DNA from: Zygnema circumcarinatum
Lineage: Eukaryota; Streptophyta; Zygnematophyceae; Zygnematales; Zygnemataceae
Direction: 5' to 3'
NCBI GenBank assembly: GCA_037447605.1
Contig: CM074807.1
Coordinates: forward strand, 4,230,680 to 4,287,379
Length of the DNA stretch: 56,700 nt
The position numbers and the translations under genes were made by a program. The stretch's first letter is position 1; each line of letters starts with the position of its first letter. This document shows positions 25,293-34,688 of the stretch, piece after piece. Under the pieces are notes generated by a model. It was given only the letters and a program-made list of their open reading frames with translations, ran no database searches and was not told where the DNA came from.

Positions 25293-25664
25293 GGCCTCCC
25301 TCCCTCCCTGCCTCGTGCCTGCCCCCACCTGCCCTCCCTCCCTCCCTCCCTCCCTCCCTCCCTCCCTCCCTCCCTCCCTCGTGCATGCCCGTCCCTCCCT
25401 CCCTCCCAGGGACCCTCCCTCCCTCCAGCGCCCGGCAGGCGGCCAGCCGTACGGCAGCAGCAGCAGCAGGAGGCACCCGCCCGCCCGGTGCGGCTCTGTC
25501 CGTACGGCACCTGGACCGTACAGTGCAGTTCCGTGCCGTACGGTGGCGCCGCGGTCTATCGCCACTGCCTCGCCTCGCCCTCGGCTTGACTCGGCCTACG
25601 GGTAAGGGAAGGGCAGCCAGGCAGGCGGGCAGGCAGGGAGGCAGGGAGGGAGGGAGGGAAGGCC
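25293..25664. promoter_or_regulatory. 372-bp bidirectional promoter
   Basis: Separates the start codons of the zinc-ribbon gene (minus) and the 7TM gene (plus). It contains a (CCCT)n array at 25332-25380 and three CCGTACGG palindromes at 25447, 25500 and 25536. No TATA box is evident. The short distance and head-to-head layout make shared control likely. Confidence 0.7.
25332..25380. repeat. (CCCT)n microsatellite
   Basis: Twelve perfect tetramers in the divergent promoter. Confidence 0.9.
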
Positions 25665-28600
25665 ATGGCCATGGCTGCGGCGCTGCGCACGCGGACGCAG
25701 GCGGTGTTCGTGGCGCTGCTGCTCGCGCGCGCCTCGGCCGCTGTGCATCCCTACAAGGACACGGGCTTCTTCCAGACCGCCGACGCCTGGCTCTTCCGCG
25801 GCGGCCGCGAGGGTCTCTTTGCCTCCTCGCCCAGCGCCGTCAAGCACTGGCACACCATCGCCAAGGGCATCGCCAACGGCGAGTCCTATGTGCGGTACGC
25901 CCCTCTCTCCTCCCGCATTGCCATCCTCGCTATTCTGCACTTGCAACGCTGCACCGCTGTAAGAAGCGTCGTCCATTTCGAACAGGAAGACCGTAAGATT
26001 CACTGTAAATTGGTACTGTTTCCTGCCATTCTCTTAACGGGTTAGATCTAACGATGTTGTGAGGTAAAAGTGTTCGTACGTATCATTTGGTTGGACCTCG
26101 TTCTTGCCTATGTGGTGGCAACCTGCTCAACCCTTTTTTACAATGTCGCATAATCGAATGATTTCACAGAATGCCACTTCCTTATGGTGCACCCTAGACG
26201 GATCAGAGATGCCAGTTTTCATTAGATGTTGTTTAGCCTGAACCGTCAAATGCCTTCCAGATCTATTCTCTGAAATCGGTTGTAGTCCGCATTTGAGACC
26301 ATGGCCTCGCCAACTTGGACTTGTGAGCTTGGGAGTCTAGTTCTGCTTTGGCAAATGTCCGTCTGAAATTTCCAGAGTTCTTATCGCCTTTCACTTCTAG
26401 TAGCCACTTGATGATTGTTTATGGTTGCTTCTTTTTTTCTTCAACTGCAACAGCTTTGATCACGTGAAGTTCACACGACCTGCATCAGAGGCTGCCGAGC
26501 ACACTCCTGAGGCCGGAGATACCGGCTTAGTGCAGGCTCTCATGTTTGAGATTGGAGATCGCGTTCGCGTTGGTTACACCGCTCCTACCGGTGTGCGCTC
26601 CTTTTGCTGCTCTCCAGAGCTTGTACGCAAGACTCAATGTACCCCTGGAAAGGTTATAGTAACGCACGCCGATGGCGATAATGCGGTTAGCAATCTCAAC
26701 CCATTGCCTAAGTTCTCAGGATTGGTTGATTTTCTGAGCATCCTTCATTCGCGTCCTGATTTCAGCAACTCTTGGTGTTTTGGTGTCATGATTCTTGTGC
26801 AGTTTCTGACCCACTGCTTATCAGGAAAATTGAGATTTTACTCCGTAAATTTTCAATTGCAGAGCAGGCATTAGATCTGTGGGCACAAATTTTGGCCCCG
26901 TAGCAGGATTAGGTCGACTTTCATTACAGATGAGGTAGTCAAAGCCCGTTTTGCGCATGCTTTTCCTCGCTAGACTCACTGTGTTTTGTTTACGTGCCAC
27001 CCGTCGCCTCTGTCGTTGCTCTTAGCTGTGCACCGTTATGTAATTGGTGATTTGTTATTTATGCTGAGTAGAGTCCTTTTGGACCATCCACTTTTTTGTC
27101 CTTTCGAGGCCTGAGATGTAAGTTTGGGAATCAGTGCTGAAACACCATGTTCAGCCAAAGCCCGCCCAGCAAGAAGAAGGCTTCGATTTGACGAAGCTGG
27201 AGGATGTAACAGAGTGGGAGGCTTCGTGTTTCTGATAAGCAGAGCTGTCAAGAGTATTTCCTTTTGCGGCTTTCTTTCTTGTTAAGAATAGTTTTGGTAT
27301 TCTTACTCGATATGAGGTGACTGAAAGCTTGAGTCTAAATCGTTTTTTTTGCGATTCTGCAGTGGCCTCAAGTGATTGATTTCACGTTTCGTGGAAATAG
27401 TACGACAGTGGAGCCGTCAAGTCTGACAACAAGTGAAATCATTATCACAAAGACAGGGATGTACTATCTGTGGTTTGTTATTTGCGACAAGAATCTTGCA
27501 GGCGTTACCGTGTCCGGCTCAACTGTTTGGAAGAATCCGGGCGGATATTTGCCAGGCCTCATGACTCCATTCATGAGTTTTTACGGACTGATGTCTTTGG
27601 TGAGTGGCTGCGCACTATTTTCATGCAGAGTTCAAACCATTGTCAAACACTACTAGTAGAATTGGAAGTGAATATGTTCTCTGTTACTGTTTTTACACTT
27701 CTAGCCTAGTTTCTTAGAATTAGCTGCAGAGTTTTGTTGCTTATACGCTCACAAATTTGGGTGCTAACAGCGAACGTCTGGATATGACATTCACTGGGCA
27801 TTGGGAGTCAGTAATTTGTCAGTTCTTGTGCCACCGTGGACTCATGACAACCTTCATCCTTTGTCATTTTATTCGCAGGCCTATTTGTTGCTGGGTCTTA
27901 TTTGGTTTCTTCAGTATGTACGTTTCTGGAGAGACATTCTTCAGCTGCAGAATTGCATCACTGTGGTGATTGCCTTGGGCATGTCAGAGATGGCCACGTG
28001 GTACTTTGACTTCGTGAACTTCAACGCCACGGGCGGGCGGCCGTACGGCACCACCCTCTTCGCTGTGTCGCTAGGCGCCGTCCGCAAGACTGTCTCGCGC
28101 ATGCTCATCCTCGTTGTGTCCATGGGCTTCGGGGTGGTGCGCCCAACGCTCGGGGGCCTCACCAGGAAGGTGTGCGCCCACCCCCTGCCGCGGGGAGCAC
28201 GCTGTGCAACTGCAGAACGAGAGAGGGTTAGGATTGTGGAATTGCAAGCGAGAAATGTACAGCTGAATGTTGATGAGTTGGAGTTGTTGGAGTGGCTTCG
28301 GCAGCAACGTGCTTTCTGGGGTCCCACTTATCTCGAGTCAGGCTTGACATCCTTTTCAACAACTTTCCTTTGCGAAATATGAATGCAATGCGTTTGTGAC
28401 TTGCTTGTCAAATTTCAGGCTTTCATCAACAGAAAGCTTATGGATTCTCTCTGGTTTGGCCTTTGATTCCTGCACTTGGCCAGGCATCAGGATGCTCCGT
28501 CGGGCATCAAGGGCATCTGCCCATTATTGCCGTTTGTGTGTATTGCAGTAAAGTCTTGTTGTCTTTAAATCATGACATCGCTTTTCTAATTTGATTGTGA

Positions 28601-30427
28601 TTGCATTCCTTGATAAGAGTCTATTTCCTTTTCTTGGAACTTTTCACGCACTTCAGGTCGATCTTCGAGGCTGTCAGCTTCATACGTTCAAAAGAAGCAG
28701 TCGAATTGCAGTTTCTGATTCAGGATCCTCTGCCCGTGCGCTGTATCATGCAGGTTCTAGCGTTGGGGGGCATTTATCTTTTGGCCGCAGAATTATTGGA
28801 TGTAATGCAGAACGTTGGAGCAATTGACGACCTAAGCAGCAGTGAGCGTATCGTTCTTGTACTACCAGTGGCTGTTCTCGATGCCATTTTTATACTTTGG
28901 ATATTCACTTCGTTGTCAAAGACCCTTGCGCTGCTGCAGGTACAGTCTACCCTCTTGAACTGACTCAAGCATTGGTGGACATAAGTTTAATTGTGTGAAC
29001 ATGTGTGAAGTCAAGCGCTGCTGGAAGGGGCCTAGGGTGAAGGCGCACATACAGTAATGCACAAAATTGGATAAGATTGAGTATTGGAATAGCCCTGCTT
29101 GTCCTCGGTATTGCAAGTCATTGATATCTTGCAAACACCGAGAAACGATCACGGATGGGGTATTCACTAGCGGAGGGTATTGAGTAAAGAAGATATGTTT
29201 TGTGTCCTTCATGCTTCGGGGTCATTTCTCAAAAGGTTCGGGCGATCGTGTCGCGTGGGATAAGGCTTTTTATCGGTTGTTACTCGCCAAGGTGTTAAAA
29301 AGATGTTTTGGTTGAGTCTACGGCTCAATGAAGGCTGCTGGACTCATGTCTGCGACTTGTGGCCTGTGTCCATTGCGCAGGTCAAGAAGGCAACGCATAA
29401 GCTGGAGCTGTATAGAACATTCACCAATGCCTTGGCACTATCTGTCGTGGTGTCTGTGGTGTGGATCGGTTATGAGGTGAGGGGTAGTCTTCAGGAAGTT
29501 GCAATGCTGCCAAGAAGGCTGGTAGCCCCGGCAGTCGTGGCTGTTGACTGGTGCGGGTACCGCCGCCATTTTGGTGCTGTTTACCGTGGCTGTTTCGATG
29601 CACTTGCGACTGCAGATCGCCTAGTGGACAATCTCGGACAATTTCGCACTTGAATTGAAGTGTCTGATGTAGTAATTGCTCGCAGCTTATGAATGGAACT
29701 ACTTCCCTTCACGTGAGAGTGTACTGGGGCAGCCTAAGCGGCGTTTGTTTCTGTCCTTCCTTGCATCATTCCGGTTGAATGTCTGCGCGGGTGCCGGTGA
29801 CAGATGTACTTCAAAGTGACCGACCAGTTCAACGAACGCTGGCAGAGCGACTGGATCACGTCCGCCTTCTGGCACGTCCTCACCTTCGTGCTGCTCTGCA
29901 TCATCTGCATCCTCTGGTCGCCGTCACAGAACGCCACCAGGTCGGCTTTTACCCTCCTCTTTGTCGAAGGACAAGCTTCGCTCGCCTGTAACTTACTTAT
30001 CTTTAGCTTACTTAGTTGTTGTGGTCATTGCACCCATCGGCAATGGTCGGCTGGGTTTATAGGGTTTTTAGGGTTGTTAGTGTTTTCTTTACTGGTTTTT
30101 CTTAGGAAAAAAAAATCCAACAACATGTCTTTGGCAGAGGTAGGCTTGAACCTAGTTTTGTTAGCAAAAAGAGGTGAAAGGAGCACCAAGGCCTCGCCCG
30201 GTCCCAGCATATGCTTCGCAGATGTGCTAACATTCAGACTCTCTTTGGCTGCCAACAGATATGCTTTTTCGGAGGATCACAGCGAAGATATAGATGAGGA
30301 AGAAGTAGCGTTGACAGCCGCTGCGTCGACCAAGGCACAGACCTCCGAGGCGTCCAAGGAGAAGAAGCCTGTGAACACAGATGTGTTCAGCTTGGATGAC
30401 GATGCCGAGGAGGGGAAGCTGGAGTAG
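25665..30427 (+). CDS. seven-transmembrane CAND6/7-like protein (lung 7TM / GOST family)
   Basis: Eight exons, frame continuous: 25665-25894, 26454-26685, 27363-27599, 27879-28169, 28754-28939, 29381-29476, 29804-29940, 30259-30427 (about 525 residues). Family members are Golgi/plasma-membrane seven-helix proteins, described in plants as candidate GPCRs. An N-terminal signal peptide (residues 1-26, hydrophobic AVFVALLLARASA) leads into a luminal domain (27 to about 250) with the conserved VWKNPGGYLPG at its end. Seven hydrophobic segments follow, including YLLLGLIWFLQYV, ITVVIALGMSEMA, MLILVVSMGFGVVRPTLGG, VLPVAVLDAIFILWIF and FWHVLTFVLLCIICILW. The cytosolic tail is acidic (SEDIDEEE...DDDAEE). 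Length and domain order match Arabidopsis CAND7 as I recall it. The start sits after a GC-rich leader and gives a clean signal peptide. Whether it couples to G proteins cannot be read from the sequence. Confidence 0.9.
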
Positions 30428-30573
30428 GGCTGGGCTGTCTGCGCTTGGAGGCAGTTGGATTAAATATTTGTAGGTTTATTTACAAGTTGTTGCTTTGCCG
30501 ATGCTATAAAGCCAAAAGCGAAATGTCAGTTTGTGTCTGCTCTGCGGAGTCTGTTTGCCGGCAGCGAGTGGCC

Positions 30574-30609
<36 letters not shown>

Positions 30610-30932
30610 GAAGAGAGGGGGAGGAGAGGGAGAGGGAGGGAGAGTGAGAGATAGGGAGGGAGAAGGAGAAAGTGAGAAGGAGTGTGAGGGAGAGAGGGAG
30701 ACAGGGAATGAGGCGGCGCCTCCTGACCCTGCGGCAGATGAGTGCGTTCACGGGGGCTGCCACTTCAGTCTGGCAGTCAGAGCTGCATGAGAAGGCTCGG
30801 TGCGGCGCATGGACCGAAGTGGCGCAGTGGAGCCAGAGGTGTCCAGTAGTGCATGAGGTTGGAAGCTGCCAGCGGTTGCTGTCCCCAACCCTGAACGTGA
30901 CCCTTATCGGAGTGCCACCTGTATGCACCCGG

Positions 30933-30968
<36 letters not shown>

Positions 30969-31078
30969 TAGGCAGGCGGTGCGCGAGCCAGCCCAAACTC
31001 TTATCGACCGACAGTGCCTTTCCGTTTCGTCGCCTAAACTCGTCAGTCGCCTCCTCCACGCTCCTTCGATGCGCTTTA
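30428..31078. other. 3' flank with GA and GGCA repeats
   Basis: Contains a (GA)n/(GGGA)n tract at 30575-30720 and a (GGCA)n array at 30931-30967. No gene seen. Confidence 0.6.
30931..30967. repeat. (GGCA)n microsatellite
   Basis: Nine perfect tetramers. Confidence 0.9.
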
Positions 31079-31403
31079 GGGTGGGTTTCCATCAGCCCGT
31101 TATTCCGACGTGGCGTCGTAATGGAGGACGACCCGTGGGTTCCATGAGGCCGTTTCCGCCAACGTGGCGCCGACGTGGCTGCCACGTGGTAACGAGGTAC
31201 TGTTCCACAGGATGCTGCTCCGGAGGTGGTGTAACGCCATTATGACCATTCGCGTGCCGCCACGTCGCTACCAAAGATCCGCAAGCGTGCGACTGCCACG
31301 CTGGCCAACGGCGTTCTGATGGAACTTGTCGTTCCATCTGAAAACGGCATCCTACGTGGACCGTAATGAGCTCGTTACGAAACGGGCTGATGGAAACCCA
31401 CCC
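31079..31403. mobile_element. family A: 325-bp TIR element with TTA target duplication (PIF/Harbinger-like MITE)
   Basis: Terminal inverted repeats begin GGGTGGGTTTCCATCAGCCC at the left and end with the exact reverse complement at the right. The flanks are TTA at 31076-31078 and TTA at 31404-31406. A 3-bp TTA duplication and GGG-starting termini fit Tourist-like (PIF/Harbinger) MITEs. No coding capacity. Confidence 0.75.
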
Positions 31404-31617
31404 TTAGTCGTTGGCGATCGTCCGTCCGTCCGGCGGCCTTCCTTCCGCCCCTCCCTCCCTTCGCGCGACGTGCCGTGGCCCACACCGCGGTCGCTTTTCG
31501 AGCCGTGTCGTTGTCGTTGGGGCCGGTCTGAAGCGGTATTCAGTTCAGCTCATATCTTTCTTCTGGCCTCCTCAGCTTCCTCGTGGTTCCCCGCGTTGAT
31601 TTTCTCCATGCACACTA

Positions 31618-32780
31618 GGGGGAGTCAGACCTTGACCATCGCCAAATCAATTTGGCAAGCCTGTAGGGCGAATTAAGCATTGGCTAGGTACTGTACTGTA
31701 CGCATTTCAGTACGGCTGTGTACGGCGGAGCCGCGGATCCCGACGCGGAATTCGTACACGAAAGAAGTGACTTTTAGTATAAGGAAGGGTAGTGATATTT
31801 CCACCCCTTTTTTGGATCCAAACACCCCTTCCCGGCCGGGCAGATTTCAAAAGGGATTAAAAACGGAAAATGCTTTTTTCACACTTTTTTGGAATCGATA
31901 CCCACCTTCTTCCGTCGGCTGATTTTATTTTTGCTAACCAAGGAAAATGATAACCCGTCACCGCATTTTGAATACTGTATCCCGCCTCCCTGAATTTTTT
32001 TTTTGAGGGAAAGAAATATCTGCCTGCCCGAATCCGCTCGGAGCGAAAGATCCGTCTGCCACGAGATCGTTCGCGGGTGTCCGTCCTTCACACGTGTGTG
32101 TCAATCGCAACTGTCGATTCCCTCACAGATCGCACCACTGCAGATTACCGTTCGATCTGCAGCCGGGCTCGATCTTAGCGAATGGAAAGCGCCCACGAGT
32201 CCCGTCAAAGCCGGATCGCACGAGCGAGTGCGCACGTCCATCGGCGAGATCTCGTCATTGTTAGCTCCAGCCAATCAACAGCTGCCACGTGTTACATTTT
32301 TGACGTGGAAAATTTTGATTAGTCCAAGCTCTCAATGTACGAAATTTTGGTTCCTCAAAGTTGCGACCGTACGATATTTGTACGAACAAACTGTCGAGGC
32401 GACTTTGGCGGGATACGTGGGCTCGTGCCATTCGCTGTGACTGAGCCCGGCTGCAGATCAAATAGTGATCTGTCGTTTTGGGATTTGCGAAGGAATCGAC
32501 GGCTGTGATTGACCGCACGCGTGAAAAGAAATTCAGGTAGGCGGGATATTCAAAATGGGGTGGCGGGTTATCATTTTCCTTGTTTCGCAAAAACAAAATC
32601 TGCCGATGGAGGGTGGGTATCGATTCCAAAAAGGTGTGAAAAAAGCATTTTCCGTTGTTAATCCTTTTTGAAATCTGCCCAGCCGGGAAGGGGTGTTTGG
32701 ATCCAAAAAAGGGGTGGAAATATCACTACCCATAAGGAATTCGGGAATTTCGTAAGCGATGGTCAAGGTCTGACTCCCCC
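31618..32780. mobile_element. family B copy 1: small TIR element split by a later insertion
   Basis: Termini GGGGGAGTCAGACCTTGACC and its reverse complement (to 32780), flanked by TA on both sides. The element is about 210 bp once the family C insertion (31787-32731) and its 8-bp duplication are removed. The interior (GAATTAAGCATTGGCTAGGTAC, AGCCGCGGATC, GGAATTCGT) is shared with the intact copy at 40156-40341. The class is uncertain; a TA duplication suggests a Tc1/mariner-like MITE. Confidence 0.7.
31787..32731. mobile_element. family C copy 1: 945-bp fold-back element, 8-bp target duplication
   Basis: Starts GGGTAGTGATATTTCCACCC and ends with the reverse complement. It is flanked by ATAAGGAA at 31779-31786 and 32732-32739. 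Similarity between the two halves runs through most of the element, not only the ends, so it can fold into a long imperfect hairpin. Long arms and an 8-bp duplication fit a MULE-type or another 8-bp-duplicating superfamily. No transposase is present. Confidence 0.85.
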
Positions 32781-32798
32781 TAAGGCCCTCATATAAAA

Positions 32799-34453
32799 GG
32801 GTAGTGATATTTCCACCCCTTTTTTGGATCCAAAGACCCCTTCCCGGCCGGGCAGATTTCAAAAAGGATTAAAAACGGAAAATGCTTTTTTCACACCTTT
32901 TTGGAATCGATACCCACCTTCCGTCGGCTGATTTTATTTTTGCTAACCAAGGAAAATGATACCCCGTCACCGCATTTTGAATACTGTATCCCGCCTCCCT
33001 GAATTTTTTTTTAGAGGGAAAGGAAATATCTGCCTGCCCGAATCCGCTCGGAGCGGAAGATCCGTCCGCCACGAGATCGTTCGCGGGTGTCCGTCCTTCA
33101 CACGTGTGTGTCAATCGCAGCTGTCGATTCCCTCGCAGATCGCACCATGGCAGATCACCGTTCGATCTGCAGCCGGGCTCGATCTCAGCGAATGGAAAGC
33201 GCCCACGAGTCCCGTCAAAGCCGGATCGCACCTGCGAGTGCGCGCGTTCCTCGGCCCGAGATCTCGTCATTGTCAGCTTCTAGCCAATCAACATCTGCCA
33301 GGTGTTACATACCGACGTGGAAACTTTTGATTGGTTCAAGCTCTTAATGTATAAAATTTTGGGTTCCTCAAAGTTGCGACCGTACGACATTTGTACGGAC
33401 AAACTTTTGAGACGACTTTGGCGGGACACGTGGGCAAGTGCCATTCGCTGTGACCGAGCCCGGCTGCAGATCGAATAGTGATCTGCCGTGTTGCGATCTG
33501 CGAGGAAATCGACGGCTGCGATTGACCGCACGCGTGAAAAAAAAATTAGGTAGGCGGGATATTCAAAGGGGGCGACTATTTACAGTGTACGGATTCTGAA
33601 TGTAGTGTACGATTTCTCCGGGCAGCAAGAAAATCCTTTTTTTTCTGCCCGGCGCTGTTTCATACTTTTCAGAATAAATACAGACCTTTTTTCGTCGGAT
33701 GTACGGATAGTGATTTGAAATGTACGAAGCCTGCGCATCTACAAGGTATAAGGGCGCAACACGTGGAGCGACATGATTGGCCGCGACAACATATGACGTG
33801 GCAAGTATGTTTGGGACCGTGACGTGACGAAACGAGACGCGAAAAAAGTGGAGTCCGCGGACGGCAGTCGGAAATGGCCGGAATTAAAACTGACAGAAAA
33901 AGATAGGGCACATAACGTAGCGTGTTTCAGGAAAAATCTGTCAGTTTTTATTCCCGCCATTTCCGACTGCCGTCCGCGGACTCCACTTTTGTCGCGTCTC
34001 GTTTCGTCACGTCACGGTCCCAAACATACTTGTCACGTCATATGTTGCCGCGACCAATCATGTTGCTCCACGTGTTGCGCCCTTATACCTTGTAGACGCG
34101 CAGGCTTCGTACATTTCAAATCACTATCCGTACATCCGACGAAAAAAGGTCTGTATTTATTCTGAAAAATATGAAACAGCGCCGGGCAGAAAAAAAAGGA
34201 TTTTCTTGCTGCCCACCGAAATCGTACACTACATTCAGAATCCGTACACTGTAAATAGTCGCCCCCATATTCAAAATGGGGTGACGGGTTATCATTTTCC
34301 TTGTTTCGCAAAAATATGATCTGCCGATGGAGGTGTTGGTATCGATTCCAAAAAGGTGTTAAAAAAGCATTTTCCGTTTTTAATCCTTTTTTAAATCTGC
34401 CCGGCCGGGAAGGGGTGTTTGGATCCAAAAAAGGGGTGGAAATATCACTACCC
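32799..34453. mobile_element. family C copy 2: fold-back element interrupted by family D
   Basis: Same termini as copy 1, flanked by ATATAAAA at 32791-32798 and 34454-34461. Removing the inserted 699-bp family D element and its 9-bp duplication leaves 947 bp, almost the length of copy 1 (945 bp). Confidence 0.85.
33568..34266. mobile_element. family D: 699-bp near-perfect palindrome, 9-bp target duplication
   Basis: Starts GGGGGCGACTATTTACAGTG and ends with its exact reverse complement. The flanks are ATATTCAAA at 33559-33567 and 34267-34275. Long high-identity arms meet near 33917, making this a fold-back element. A 9-bp duplication and G-starting termini point to the Mutator-like superfamily. 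It carries no transposase. Confidence 0.88.
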
Positions 34454-34688
34454 ATATAAAACGGAAGTGAGAGTGAAAGAGTGAATGATCTCCAGCTCCA
34501 GATCTGTCACAATTCGCCAGCCAGCTAGCCAGCCAGCCAGCCAGCCAGCCAGGCAGGCTCCAGCCCCCCCCGGACGGGACTGGAGGCGCGTACTCGCTCC
34601 AAAGTCGTTCCTTCTTTTCTGAAGGCGGCAGCCAAGGAGGCAGGAAGTGGCCCGGAAGGCGCTCGAGCGCGTGTGCCTGGCGGCGGCC

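Noticed and set aside
28591-28753. Open frame directly upstream of 7TM exon 5 (28601-28963 ORF)
   Set aside because: A CATGCAG acceptor at 28753 and family alignment place the exon start at 28754. The upstream frame is intron read-through.
30050-30095. Telomere-like AGGGTTT words, also near 49707 and 56160
   Set aside because: One to three units only, inside an intron or intergenic DNA. Too short for an interstitial telomere.
32003-33347. ORFs of 85-145 codons inside family C elements, similar between copies
   Set aside because: The similarity follows from the repeated DNA. There is no transposase motif and the frame is open by chance in a hairpin arm.
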